Assembly: GCF_038452265.1 (NCBI RefSeq)
Contig: NZ_CP151842.1
Location: 2,604,001-2,668,000, forward strand
DNA length: 64,000 nucleotides
Direction: 5' to 3'
Source: Vibrio diazotrophicus
GTDB taxonomy: Bacteria; Pseudomonadota; Gammaproteobacteria; Enterobacterales; Vibrionaceae
Within the stretch, counting starts at the first letter, position 1; every line of letters starts with the position of its first letter. Below the pieces are notes generated by a model. It had not been told where the DNA came from and did no database searches. It saw only the letters and a list, made by a program, of their open reading frames with translations. This document shows positions 25,771 to 34,842 of this stretch, one piece after another. The position numbers and the translations under genes are program-made.

Positions 25771-26613
25771 ATGCGTAAATCACTTCTTACTCTTGGCCTA
25801 TTAGCAGCAACTTCTGCTCCAGTTATGGCTGCTGATTACTCAGATGGCGACATCCACAAAAACGATTACAAGTTCCTACAGTTCAACTTAATGGGTGCTT
25901 TTAACGAATTACCTCGCTCTTCTGATACAGGTCATGACTACTTAGAAATGGAGTTTGGTGGTCGTTCAGGAATCTTCGATCTTTACGGTTATGTTGATGT
26001 TTTCAACCTTACAAGTAACCCAGGTAGCGACAAAGACGGCGCTGATAAAATCTTTATGAAGTTCGCGCCTCGTATGTCTCTAGACGCAGTAACAGGAACA
26101 GACCTATCTTTTGGTCCAGTTCAAGAGCTATACCTAGCAACGCTAATGGAATGGGGCGGTGGCGGTGCGACAAACTGCAACGACGATAAAAGTGTTTGTC
26201 TAGAAGGTGAGACGACAAACTCTCAGAAAGTTGGTCTAGGTTCTGATGTTATGGTTCCTTGGTTCGGTAAAATGGGCTTGAACCTGTACGGTACTTACGA
26301 CTCTAACAAGAAAGACTGGAACGGTTACCAAATCTCTGTGAACTGGTTTAAGCCTTTCTTCTTCTTTGAAAACGGTTCATTTATTTCTTACCAAGGTTAC
26401 ATTGATTACCAATTTGGTATGAATGACGATATTAAAGAACTTAACACGACAAATGGTGGTGCTATGTTCAACGGTATCTACTGGCACTCAGACCGCTTCG
26501 CTCTAGGTTACGGTCTTAAAGGCTACAAAGATGTCTACGGCCTAAAAGACGGCGGTTGGGCTGGTAAAACAACTGGCTTTGGTCACTACATCTCAGCAAC
26601 TTACAAATTCTAA
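25771..26613 (+). CDS. ompK: OmpK, Tsx-like nucleoside-specific outer membrane channel
   Basis: This 280-residue protein has a signal peptide cleaved after VMA (ADYSDGDIHKND). The mature barrel shows alternating aromatic beta-strands and a C-terminal Phe (HYISATYKF), as expected for BAM substrates. It matches Vibrio OmpK, a Tsx-family channel for nucleosides that is also the receptor for vibriophage KVP40. The loop with two Cys (TNCNDDKSVCLEG, near residues 133-145) could form a disulfide and is likely surface exposed. It is monocistronic with a strong terminator. Confidence 0.95.
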   Translation: MRKSLLTLGLLAATSAPVMAADYSDGDIHKNDYKFLQFNLMGAFNELPRSSDTGHDYLEMEFGGRSGIFDLYGYVDVFNLTSNPGSDKDGADKIFMKFAPRMSLDAVTGTDLSFGPVQELYLATLMEWGGGGATNCNDDKSVCLEGETTNSQKVGLGSDVMVPWFGKMGLNLYGTYDSNKKDWNGYQISVNWFKPFFFFENGSFISYQGYIDYQFGMNDDIKELNTTNGGAMFNGIYWHSDRFALGYGLKGYKDVYGLKDGGWAGKTTGFGHYISATYKF

Positions 26614-26635
26614 TATTTGAAGTCTAAATTGCTCG

Positions 26636-26660
26636 AAAGGCGCCGATTGGCGCCTTTTTT
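26636..26660 (+). terminator. Intrinsic terminator of ompK
   Basis: Stem AGGCGCC-GATT-GGCGCCT followed by six Ts, 23 bp after the ompK stop codon. Confidence 0.92.
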
Positions 26661-26726
26661 ATTGCTTTCCCAGTCCTGCTCATTATCCTTAGCCGCAGAG
26701 ATTATCTAGCGGTGGTTTAGGGAAAT

Positions 26727-27620
26727 ATGAATATCGTCATTGTTGGTCCGGGTGCAATTGGCAGCCTATGGGCGTACAAGCTGCATCAGGCTGGACACAA
26801 GGTTTCCTTGTGGGGCACTAAACAAAACCAACAATGGATGTTGGCGGCGGATGATTCCCCTGAAATTCTATTTAGCTATAACCAACCACAGACTCTTATC
26901 AATGCGGATCTTTTACTGATCACAGTAAAAGCATGGCAGGTTGAAACCGCCATAACTCCACTCCTACCCCATGTGAACAAAGATGCCATTTTGCTTTTTA
27001 TACACAATGGTATGGGTGCTGTAGATAACATCGTAGAGCTGATATTCGAATATCCGGTTGTCATCGCCACCACGACCCACGGCGCACTTAAAGTCGACGC
27101 TCATCATGTAAAACACACGGGAATTGGCCAAACTCAGCTTGGCGCTTTCAACGAAAAGGGCAGCCAGTGTACCTTTCTGGTTGATGTGTTGAACCACGCT
27201 TTACCGACAGTATCGTGGAACCCGAACATACAGTTTGCTCTGTGGAATAAATTAGCCATCAACTGCGCAATCAATCCCCTGACAGCCATTCACCAATGTC
27301 TGAATGGTGCACTAGAAGAAGACAGATTTCGACCGACACTGGACGCTGTCATTGACGAGTTAGTGTCTGTGATGCAAGCAGAAGAGATTCCCGTCGACAG
27401 GAACCAACTGACAACCAACATTGACAATGTCATTCGCGCCACAGCAGCGAATAAATCATCAATGCATCAAGATATTTTCTATCGTCGTCAAACCGAGATA
27501 GACTTCATTACAGGCTACCTTGTACGTAAAGCTCAACAACATGGCATAGAAGTGCCAGCCAATAGTGAGTTGTACAAGCAAATCCAATTATTAGAAAAAA
27601 ACGGAAAACATCATGACTAA
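26727..27620 (+). CDS. panE: 2-dehydropantoate 2-reductase
   Basis: This 297-residue NADPH-dependent enzyme reduces ketopantoate to pantoate in coenzyme A biosynthesis. The Rossmann motif GPGAIGSLWA lies at the N terminus. The catalytic Lys and Asn lie in ALWNKLAINCAINPLTA near residue 175, and the conserved SSMHQD segment near residue 250. It overlaps yajL by 8 bp, the same panE-yajL order as in E. coli. Confidence 0.95.
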   Translation: MNIVIVGPGAIGSLWAYKLHQAGHKVSLWGTKQNQQWMLAADDSPEILFSYNQPQTLINADLLLITVKAWQVETAITPLLPHVNKDAILLFIHNGMGAVDNIVELIFEYPVVIATTTHGALKVDAHHVKHTGIGQTQLGAFNEKGSQCTFLVDVLNHALPTVSWNPNIQFALWNKLAINCAINPLTAIHQCLNGALEEDRFRPTLDAVIDELVSVMQAEEIPVDRNQLTTNIDNVIRATAANKSSMHQDIFYRRQTEIDFITGYLVRKAQQHGIEVPANSELYKQIQLLEKNGKHHD

Positions 27621-28212
27621 ACGCATACTTGTTCCTATCGCTCCGGGTACGGAGGAAATGGAAGCGGTAACCATCATTGATATTCTGGTACGTGCTGGCT
27701 ATCAGGTCGTGGTTGCGAGTGCCGATTTTGAAGGCAAACTCACCATGAAGGCGTCTCGTGGCGTGACTTTAACAGCCGATTGTAAGTTGGTTGATATCGC
27801 AGATGAAGAGTTCGACGCTGTTGTTCTACCGGGCGGCGTGCAAGGCTCCGAGAACTTCCGCGACAGCACCGTTTTGGTTGAAATCATCAAGCAACAAAAA
27901 TACGACGGACGCCTAGTTGCTGCTATCTGCGCTGCGCCGGCAGTCGTTCTAATTCATCATGATCTTTTCCCTAGTGCGTTAATGACAGGCCACCCGAATT
28001 TTAAAGACCATATTCCTGAAGATTTATGGCGCAACCGTCGCGTCACTTACGATGTGAACAACAACCTTCTCACCAGCCAAGGTCCAGGTTCAGCGTTAGA
28101 GTTTTCTATTGAAATTATTGCCCTGCTTTCTGGCAAAGCGTTAGCTCGTGAAATTGCTCTTCCAATGGTTCCAGTGCCACAGCTGAACTATGAAAAATAC
28201 GGTGAGGCATAA
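27613..28212 (+). CDS. yajL: YajL, DJ-1/PfpI family protein
   Basis: This 199-residue protein has the DJ-1 nucleophile elbow AAICAAPAVVL, with the reactive Cys near residue 106, and the N-terminal PGTEEMEA segment carrying the conserved Glu. E. coli YajL protects proteins against oxidative and carbonyl stress; its exact activity (chaperone or deglycase) is debated. It is translationally coupled to panE upstream and abuts csdA directly. Confidence 0.93.
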   Translation: MTKRILVPIAPGTEEMEAVTIIDILVRAGYQVVVASADFEGKLTMKASRGVTLTADCKLVDIADEEFDAVVLPGGVQGSENFRDSTVLVEIIKQQKYDGRLVAAICAAPAVVLIHHDLFPSALMTGHPNFKDHIPEDLWRNRRVTYDVNNNLLTSQGPGSALEFSIEIIALLSGKALAREIALPMVPVPQLNYEKYGEA

Positions 28213-29424
28213 ATGCTGGATATCAACGGCATTCGTGCGCAATTTCCAGCCCTGTCTCAGAACGTCAATAATGAACCCTTGGTGTATCTCGATAGCGCAG
28301 CAACCACTCAGAAACCTCAAGTCGTCATTGATGCGATTACTCATTACTACAGCGCGCAGAATGCCAATGTGCATCGTGGTAGTCACAGCTTAACTGCGCA
28401 CGCCACCAGCCAATTTGAAGCAGCAAGAGATAATGTCGCTCAATTTATTGGGGCGAAGAGCAGTAAGAGTATTATCTGGACTCGCGGCGCGACTGAAGCG
28501 CTGAATCTCATCGCTCAAACCTACGCAAGAAATACGCTCAAGGTCGGTGATGAAATACTGATTAGTGAGATGGAACATCACGCGAACATCGTGCCTTGGC
28601 AAATCGTCGCCCAACAAACAGGTGCGACGATTGTAAAAGTACCAATGACGCAAGATGGCGAATTCGATTTGGCGGCGTTTCATCAGTTGCTGACCACTAA
28701 CACCAAAATCGTCGCATTAGCTCATATCACTAATGTGACTGGCTGCCGTCAACCGATTGAGGAAGTGATTCAAGCGTCTCACGATAAAGGGGCGGTTGTC
28801 GTTGTCGATGGCGCTCAAGGCATAGTGCATGAAAAAGTGGACGTCTCTGCATTAGACGCGGATTTCTACGTATTCTCTGGTCACAAACTTTATGCTCCAG
28901 CGGGTATTGGAGTTCTTTACGGAAAATTAGCTCTGCTAGAGGCGATGCCACCTTGGCACGGTGGTGGAAAAATGGTCGAGAAAGTATCATTCTCTGGCAC
29001 CACTTTCTCAGGCTTACCTGGCAAATTTGAAGCGGGTACTCCAAACGTAGCCGGAGCGATTGCTTTGAGCTGTGCAATTGACTGGTATGAGAGCTTTGAT
29101 AGAAATGCCATCGAAGATCATATTCATCAGCTCCAACACAAAACTTATCAGGCGTTAAGTGCGATTGATGACATTCGTGTATTGGGCTACCAAAGTAACG
29201 CCAGCGTCTTAAGTATTGTTATGGATGGTGTTCATCATCAGGACTTAGCGACTTTGCTTGACCAACAAGGTATTGCGGTTCGCGCAGGACATCATTGCGC
29301 CCATCCTTTGATGGAAGCGTTTGGTGTAAAAGGAACCGTGAGAATTTCGTTTGGTATCTACAATACGGATGAGGATGTCGAACGCTTAATTGCAGCTATC
29401 GAAAAAGCTGTAGACATACTGTAA
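28213..29424 (+). CDS. csdA: Cysteine desulfurase CsdA
   Basis: This 403-residue class V aminotransferase-fold enzyme releases sulfur from cysteine as a persulfide. The PLP Lys lies in FYVFSGHKLYAPAGIG near residue 226. The catalytic Cys sits in the RAGHHCAHPLME loop near residue 358, a group II (SufS/CsdA) signature. CsdE, the acceptor, and TcdA are encoded just downstream on the opposite strand, which favours CsdA over SufS. The start codon directly follows the yajL stop. Confidence 0.94.
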   Translation: MLDINGIRAQFPALSQNVNNEPLVYLDSAATTQKPQVVIDAITHYYSAQNANVHRGSHSLTAHATSQFEAARDNVAQFIGAKSSKSIIWTRGATEALNLIAQTYARNTLKVGDEILISEMEHHANIVPWQIVAQQTGATIVKVPMTQDGEFDLAAFHQLLTTNTKIVALAHITNVTGCRQPIEEVIQASHDKGAVVVVDGAQGIVHEKVDVSALDADFYVFSGHKLYAPAGIGVLYGKLALLEAMPPWHGGGKMVEKVSFSGTTFSGLPGKFEAGTPNVAGAIALSCAIDWYESFDRNAIEDHIHQLQHKTYQALSAIDDIRVLGYQSNASVLSIVMDGVHHQDLATLLDQQGIAVRAGHHCAHPLMEAFGVKGTVRISFGIYNTDEDVERLIAAIEKAVDIL

Positions 29425-29669
29425 GTCCGCCGCTTTTAGCTGTTTCTTTGCCTTATTCCTCCATTCAATTGGAACTATGTTCAGCTATTGCCAGACAGGA
29501 CGTCTGGCAAAGTGTTGACGGACACAGGATGTGGCCTTCAACACGGTAGCTCGAAACAGAGTGGAAATTGGATGAAAGAGAGGAATATCGGCAAACGGGC
29601 TTTTTGGTGACTTTTTTGCCTGTAGAAAAAAGTCACATAGCCACGACAGTGGCTATCAATAAATGAAAC
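29425..29669. repeat. Hairpin-rich spacer between convergent csdA and csdE
   Basis: These 245 bp contain three perfect inverted repeats: TTGCCAGAC/GTCTGGCAA (29488-29510), GTGACTTTTTT/AAAAAAGTCAC (29607-29636) and ATAGCCAC/GTGGCTAT (29637-29656). The second and third are adjacent. No full gene is present, although a short open stretch crosses the element. The density of symmetry suggests a dispersed intergenic repeat or a structured 3' element. No flanking target duplication is evident. Confidence 0.5.
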
Positions 29670-30098
29670 CTAAACAGCGATCTCTTTTACTTTATCGATG
29701 ATAGCCTTCAACCCATTCCCTCTGGAAGGACTCAAATGCGTGATGAGCCCGAGCTGTTCGAAGTATCCATCCACATCGAAATCTTGGATCTGTTGTGACG
29801 TTTTGCCTTCAAAAGCAGCCATCACTAGGGCAATCAGTCCACGTACGATACGAGCATCGGAATCAGCGCAGAAATGCCAGATACCCTCTTCTTGCTGGCT
29901 AACCAACCAGACTAAGCTTTCACATCCCGAAACCGTTACTTGTTCACTTTTCAGTTCTTCTGGCATCACAGGTAGCTTTTTGCCCCACTGAATCACCTGA
30001 CGGTAGCGGTCTTCCCAGCCGTTAAACTGTTGCATGGTCTGCACTATATCTTCGCTGGTGATTTTGCTACCAAATGGAGTGGTGGGAAAAGTCTGCAT
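29670..30098 (-). CDS. csdE: CsdE, sulfur acceptor (SufE family)
   Basis: This 142-residue SufE-fold protein takes the persulfide from CsdA on the Cys in VSGCESLVWLV, near residue 59. It then passes sulfur on, in E. coli through contacts with TcdA (CsdL). The downstream context SRGNGLKAIIDKV is conserved. Here csdE converges on csdA rather than following it, and lies just downstream of tcdA. Confidence 0.93.
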   Translation of the reverse strand: MQTFPTTPFGSKITSEDIVQTMQQFNGWEDRYRQVIQWGKKLPVMPEELKSEQVTVSGCESLVWLVSQQEEGIWHFCADSDARIVRGLIALVMAAFEGKTSQQIQDFDVDGYFEQLGLITHLSPSRGNGLKAIIDKVKEIAV

Positions 30099-30136
30099 AA
30101 TAAGCTCCGGTGTTACTTCAGTTACTTTTACGTAAG

Positions 30137-30946
30137 CTACTTACTGTGTTTCTGAATGATTTTTTCTACGATACGCGCAACGGCTACAAAGCCGAATGTT
30201 GCGGTAACGACGGTAGCAGCACCAAAACCAGACGCACAATCCATACGTTTAGGACCTTCTGCGGTCGATTTGGTCGCACATACTGAACCATCCGCTTGTG
30301 GATACTTGAGATGTTCTGTCGAGAAAACACAGTCGATACCAAACTTACGCGCCGGATTGGTCGGGAAATTATGGTGCTGACGCAGACGATCTTTAATCTT
30401 CTTCGCCAAAGGATCTTGAATGGTTTTGGTCAGATCAGCCACTTTGATTTGTGTAGGGTCGGTTTGACCACCCGCGCCGCCAATCGTAATGACTTTGATC
30501 TTGTTGCTACGACAATAAGCAAGCAAAGAGGCTTTTGCCTTCACACTGTCAATCGCATCCAACACATAGTCATAATCTTTGGTCAGATACTCATGCTGGT
30601 TGTCAGGCGTGATGAAATCATCAATCAAATTAACTTTGCACTCAGGGTTAATTAGCTTAACCCGTTCTGCCATCACTTCAATTTTGCTCTGACCAACAGT
30701 ACCAGACATAGCATGAATTTGACGGTTAATGTTGGTCACACAAACATCATCCATATCAATCAGCGTCAGTTCACCAATACCTGTTCTTGCCAACGCTTCA
30801 ACAGCCCATGAACCCACACCGCCAATACCAATAACACATACGTGCGCTGCACGCAGGATATCGACTTCGCTATTGCCATACAGTCGACGAGTACCGCCGA
30901 ATCGTTGGTTAAAGCTATCTGAGGCTGGAGTATCGAGTTCACGCAT
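30137..30946 (-). CDS. tcdA: TcdA, tRNA threonylcarbamoyladenosine dehydratase
   Basis: This 269-residue E1-like enzyme converts t6A37 of tRNA into the cyclic form ct6A37 using ATP. The N-terminal nucleotide-binding motif GIGGVGSWAVEALARTG and the DMDDVCVTNINRQ segment are E1-family hallmarks. A hydrophobic C-terminal helix (FGFVAVARIVEKII) is seen. The csdE gene lies 38 bp downstream on the same strand, so the two are probably cotranscribed, as in E. coli. Confidence 0.94.
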   Translation of the reverse strand: MRELDTPASDSFNQRFGGTRRLYGNSEVDILRAAHVCVIGIGGVGSWAVEALARTGIGELTLIDMDDVCVTNINRQIHAMSGTVGQSKIEVMAERVKLINPECKVNLIDDFITPDNQHEYLTKDYDYVLDAIDSVKAKASLLAYCRSNKIKVITIGGAGGQTDPTQIKVADLTKTIQDPLAKKIKDRLRQHHNFPTNPARKFGIDCVFSTEHLKYPQADGSVCATKSTAEGPKRMDCASGFGAATVVTATFGFVAVARIVEKIIQKHSK

Positions 30947-30972
30947 GACAACAATCCAAATTAAAGAGGGTT

Positions 30973-31005
30973 CAAAAAGAAAGAGTGCGATTTATACGCA
31001 CTCTT
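30973..31005 (-). terminator. Intrinsic terminator of mltA
   Basis: Nine-bp arms AAGAGTGCG (30981-30989) and CGCACTCTT (30997-31005), followed on the minus strand by TCTTTTT. It separates mltA from tcdA. Confidence 0.85.
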
Positions 31006-31089
31006 AATATAAATGTCCAGACCATCACATCCAAACTCCGCCAAACTTATTGGCGTTGCAGGGCAGACGATAAGTTGCTGGCTGAAAAG

Positions 31090-32202
31090 TTATTCCAATT
31101 TTTCGGGTGGTAATGCCCAAGGCGCCTGCAGTGGCGAGTTCTCAAGACCTAACTTCCAAACACGGCCAAAGTGTTTGTAGTGCCCTGCTTCAGTACCCGC
31201 TCTCGGTCCCATACCATGATAAAGGTCGAGATGGTTCTGTTTTACCGCGCCACCTGTGTCTAACACAATCAGCAAACGTAATTGGTGAGCGCCAGACCAA
31301 GTGCCATCTGCATTCAACAAAGGCACTTCCGCCAAAATAGGTGTTCCCATCGGAAACAGAGTGCGATCGCCCGCTACCGAAGCCATTGGTAATAAAGGAA
31401 TACCTGCCGTCCCCGTTACAGGTGCAGCCGCTCTTGGTTGGAAAAAGACATAAGAAGGGTTCTGTTCCAGAAGCTCTTTCACTGTTGCTTCATCATTCGA
31501 GTGCGCCCACTCATTGATGGCTTTAAGCGACATCTTTTCCCGTTCAACCAATCCTCGCTCAATCAGCACTTTGCCAATGCTGATGTAAGCCTTGTTATTT
31601 TTACCTGCATAAGCGAAGTATTCTAAAGTGTCATCGTCACCAAAGTGCACAAAGCCACTGCCCTGCACTTCCATAATAAAAGGATCAATTCGGTTTGCCG
31701 CATATCCTAGCTCAAGCCCTTGTCCATCAAGTGCGCCATCGTAAATTTGCGCTCGTGTCGGACACTCAATCTCACACTTAGGCATGCTGTGAACAGGATA
31801 CTTAAATGTTTCGTCTGGAGTATGACGCAGCTCTATCACCGGAGAAAAATACCCTGTGAACAACACATTACCTTTACTATCACCGCCGCCTAACTGAGCA
31901 GACTGGATACCAAACTGAGAGAGCTGAGTGGTATCGCCACTTTCTATTACCCACTCGTTGAGCTTTTCATAGAGAGGGCCAAAGGTTTTAGCCATAGAAG
32001 GAGAGTTAACAACCACTTGCTCACTTTGCTTGGCAAATTCAGTAAAGTCGCGCGGTTTATTGGATTCCACCACATCCACTTTATTCAGTGTTCTGGCAAA
32101 AGGTTCGTCTAAGTATTGTTGCGCTCGGTCGGTCGGTTGAGCACAACCAAACAGAAGCGCCAAGCTGGCAAGAGAAAGAAGGCGTTTGTTCACTGAAGGC
32201 AT
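31090..32202 (-). CDS. mltA: Membrane-bound lytic murein transglycosylase A
   Basis: This 370-residue lipoprotein has the lipobox LALLFGC near residue 20. MltA cleaves peptidoglycan glycan strands, forming 1,6-anhydromuramic ends. The catalytic Asp should be in LLIVLDTGGAVKQNHLD near residue 315, part of the 3D-like domain. The MltA domain with GYFSPVIELRHT near residue 118 matches the family. Its product anhydromuropeptides are the AmpG substrate, also encoded in this window. Confidence 0.94.
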   Translation of the reverse strand: MPSVNKRLLSLASLALLFGCAQPTDRAQQYLDEPFARTLNKVDVVESNKPRDFTEFAKQSEQVVVNSPSMAKTFGPLYEKLNEWVIESGDTTQLSQFGIQSAQLGGGDSKGNVLFTGYFSPVIELRHTPDETFKYPVHSMPKCEIECPTRAQIYDGALDGQGLELGYAANRIDPFIMEVQGSGFVHFGDDDTLEYFAYAGKNNKAYISIGKVLIERGLVEREKMSLKAINEWAHSNDEATVKELLEQNPSYVFFQPRAAAPVTGTAGIPLLPMASVAGDRTLFPMGTPILAEVPLLNADGTWSGAHQLRLLIVLDTGGAVKQNHLDLYHGMGPRAGTEAGHYKHFGRVWKLGLENSPLQAPWALPPEKLE

Positions 32203-32268
32203 CCCATATTGAATTCGACCGAAAGGATGACAAACTAACTACCGAAGCGCAATTGCGAAATTGTTAAA

Positions 32269-32721
32269 TTAGTTTTTTCCTGACATTCGGAAAATGGGTT
32301 TGTAATGAGCGCTGGTTACTTGCTTCATTTCCGTATTCTCAGGGTTCGTCATTTGAAACTTGTATTCCTGCCCCGCCACCTTGAAGGTTAAATAATGTCC
32401 GTCGAAATCATACCGCGTGGTATAAACACGCCCTTCCATCGTAATACCGTCAGGACCAATTTCCAGCCTACGAGTTGAGTAATAAGCCACATCTTGCTCC
32501 ACCCAGACTCCGTAAATCTCTTGTTTCGGCGCAAGGGTGCTTTTTATTCGATCAATCACATTTCCGTAAAGAATTGCCGCTACAATACTTCCCAAAACCA
32601 AGAGTAAGATTAGGAAGAGTTCCAACCGTTTTCTGTTTTTCACACCACTACCATTCGCGGCAGCGTCTGCTTGTGAATTATTAAACATTTGGTCTCGATT
32701 TAATTTTGCTGCTTTAGGCAT
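32269..32721 (-). CDS. DUF2850 membrane protein
   Basis: This 150-residue protein has a charged cytoplasmic N terminus, one membrane helix near residues 33-53 (LFLILLLVLGSIVAAILYG), and a periplasmic beta-rich domain (GVWVEQDVAYYSTRRLEI). It matches DUF2850, a family found mainly in Vibrionaceae and with no known function. It lies upstream of mltA on the same strand with a 66-bp gap and diverges from argA. Confidence 0.75.
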   Translation of the reverse strand: MPKAAKLNRDQMFNNSQADAAANGSGVKNRKRLELFLILLLVLGSIVAAILYGNVIDRIKSTLAPKQEIYGVWVEQDVAYYSTRRLEIGPDGITMEGRVYTTRYDFDGHYLTFKVAGQEYKFQMTNPENTEMKQVTSAHYKPIFRMSGKN

Positions 32722-32817
32722 CGTATCTCTTACTTAGAACTTATTTAAATCAACACTGCCAATACAGCGTTACAAAAAATAGTCGCGTTAACCTACTAAA
32801 AACCGCTTGCTCACGGG

Positions 32818-32838
32818 TGAATAAAAAGTCATTATTCA
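32818..32838. promoter_or_regulatory. Candidate ARG box upstream of argA
   Basis: TGAATAAAAAGTCA matches the ArgR consensus TGAATwwwwATTCA with one mismatch, and a further ATTCA half-site ends at 32838. It lies 40-60 bp upstream of the argA start, where ArgR with arginine would repress. The site was found by motif matching only. Confidence 0.5.
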
Positions 32839-32877
32839 GACATATTTAAACAACCATAAACATAAAGAGTGCCATCA

Positions 32878-34215
32878 GTGAAAATTCGTAGTACCGCTCT
32901 TGTTAAAGGCTTTAGACAGTCAGCTCCCTATGTTAACGCTCACCGTGGAAAAACCATGGTTGTTATGGTGGGCGGTGAAGCGATTGCCGATAAAAATTTC
33001 GCGAATATTATTAGTGATCTAGCACTGCTACATAGTCTTGGTGTCAAAGTAGTGCTTGTTCACGGCGCGCGCCCACAGATAAATCAGATTTTAGAGACAA
33101 ATAATCACACCACTCCGTATCACAAAGGCATTCGAATCACTGATGAAGAAGCTTTAGGCTTGGTTATGCAAGCAGCTGGTCAACTTCAACACGCGATTAC
33201 AGCCCGTCTTTCTATGAGCTTAAACAACACGCCAATGGCCGGTACTCAGCTCAATGTGGTCAGCGGAAATTTTGTGATCTCTCAACCACTAGGTATAGAT
33301 GATGGTGTCGATTATTGCCACAGCGGGAAAATTCGTCGAATTGATATCGATGGCATTAACCGTATGCTCGACCAAGGATCTATTGTCCTGCTAGGCCCAA
33401 TTGCTAGTTCAGTCACTGGCGAATGTTTTAACTTGCTCTCAGAAGAAGTTGCGACACAAGTTGCGATAAGATTAAAAGCTGAAAAGCTGATCGGCTTCTG
33501 TTCTGAACAAGGCATCATGGACAGCGAAGGTAATTCAATTGCAGAACTGTACCCTGCTGAAGTGAATAACCTGATTGAAAAAATGGAAGCTGGAGACGAT
33601 TCCAACGGCGAGGAAAGATCGGGCGCACTGCGTTTCTTAAAAGCAGCCGTGGCTGCTTGCCGAGCAGGTGTTCCTCGTAGCCATCTGGTCAGTTACAAAG
33701 AAGACGGAGCGTTAATCCAAGAACTGTTTTCTTTTGATGGTATCGGTACGCAAATTGTAAAAGCGAGTACCGAGCAGCTTCGCCAGGCACAGATCGATGA
33801 TATCGGCGGTATTTTTGATCTGATTCGCCCACTGGAAGAACAAGGCATATTGGTGCGTCGTTCACGTGAGCAATTAGAGCAAGAGGTTCACAAATTCACC
33901 ATCATTGAAAAAGATGGTTTGATCATTGGTTGCGCGGCTCTTTACCCTTACCCGGAAGAGGATATGGCAGAGATGGCGTGTGTGGCTATTCACACCGAAT
34001 ACCGCGATGGTGACCGTGGTGCTTTACTGCTTCGCCATATGAAACAACAAGCTAAACTGATGAATATAAATAAGTTATTTGTATTAACCACCCACAGCTT
34101 GCACTGGTTCAGAGAACAGGGGTTCATTGAGTACGGTGTCGATGCACTGCCTATGTCAAAACGTCAACTTTACAACTATCAGCGCCGCTCCAAAATTCTA
34201 ATCCTCAAACTTTAA
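32878..34215 (+). CDS. argA: N-acetylglutamate synthase ArgA
   Basis: This 445-residue enzyme has an N-terminal amino acid kinase-like domain (residues 1-290), which senses arginine, and a C-terminal GNAT domain (about 295-445) that acetylates glutamate, the first step of arginine synthesis. It aligns along its full length with E. coli ArgA. A GTG at 32869 is in frame, but the AAAGAG ribosome binding site is 8 nt from the GTG at 32878, giving MKIRSTALVKGFRQS. Arginine repression is supported by the candidate ARG box. Confidence 0.95.
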   Translation: MKIRSTALVKGFRQSAPYVNAHRGKTMVVMVGGEAIADKNFANIISDLALLHSLGVKVVLVHGARPQINQILETNNHTTPYHKGIRITDEEALGLVMQAAGQLQHAITARLSMSLNNTPMAGTQLNVVSGNFVISQPLGIDDGVDYCHSGKIRRIDIDGINRMLDQGSIVLLGPIASSVTGECFNLLSEEVATQVAIRLKAEKLIGFCSEQGIMDSEGNSIAELYPAEVNNLIEKMEAGDDSNGEERSGALRFLKAAVAACRAGVPRSHLVSYKEDGALIQELFSFDGIGTQIVKASTEQLRQAQIDDIGGIFDLIRPLEEQGILVRRSREQLEQEVHKFTIIEKDGLIIGCAALYPYPEEDMAEMACVAIHTEYRDGDRGALLLRHMKQQAKLMNINKLFVLTTHSLHWFREQGFIEYGVDALPMSKRQLYNYQRRSKILILKL

Positions 34216-34531
34216 TTGCATATACATAGTCAATTGATCGCAGATGCAGTATTTACATCTGCTATTGATTGAGTAGTTAGTATTTTACTTCGTTTTAATA
34301 TGCTCATTAATTAATCACTTTTCATACGGTGGCGAGCTGTGTAAAATCTCGCCACTCGTGACATAGATCACTTAATTGGATTGAGCTGGACTTCTACCTA
34401 AGGGCTTAACTTAGGAAGAGCATGGATTGCATCAATGAGACCCCAATCTATCAATGAGCGCAGTTAGACAAAGGTAAAAAAGCCCAGTCAACGCCAGTGC
34501 AACGTTAGATAGCAAGGGGAAAATAACTTTA
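34216..34531. other. Structured intergenic region between argA and recD
   Basis: Several inverted repeats cluster here: GCAGATG/CATCTGC (around 34231-34254), GTGGCGAG/CTCGCCAC (34329-34355, perfect 8 bp) and CCTAAG/CTTAGG (around 34397-34415). A GTGA-N6-TCAC palindrome at 34358-34371 looks like a CRP site. None of the hairpins has a T-tract, so they are not simple terminators. Together they could form a regulated leader for the small ORF that follows. Confidence 0.4.
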
Positions 34532-34732
34532 TTGAAGAGCAAACTATATTATATGAAAACCGTAATTTGTAATTCGCTACAAAGCTTCTGGGATATGGCA
34601 GACCATAACTTCCTTGAAGGTCTAGACGTACATTGCGTGTTTCCCGTCAGTGACTACCTAAAAAGCTTTATCTTAGGCTCACAAACACGCTATAAGATCC
34701 GCAATATCACTTTTTCAAAAGCTGTTTGCTAA
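34532..34732 (+). CDS. Small hypothetical protein
   Basis: This ORF of 66 codons starts with TTG at 34532, behind an AAGGGGA ribosome binding site. An internal ATG at 34553 would give 59 residues (MKTVICNSLQSF). The predicted product has a natural-looking mix of hydrophobic and charged residues and three Cys, but no motif I recognise and no membrane helix. It occupies the argA-recD gap, which is otherwise non-coding, and follows a structured leader. It is a possible real small gene of unknown function. Confidence 0.4.
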   Translation: MKSKLYYMKTVICNSLQSFWDMADHNFLEGLDVHCVFPVSDYLKSFILGSQTRYKIRNITFSKAVC

Positions 34733-34842
34733 CACCTTTTGTCGATTCGCTAGGCAGCCAAGGAAGGTTGCCAGAATCTCTGCCTACGTACTTATTAACT
34801 AAACATTAGTAACGACTCATTGTCTCAACCAGAACCGTGAAG

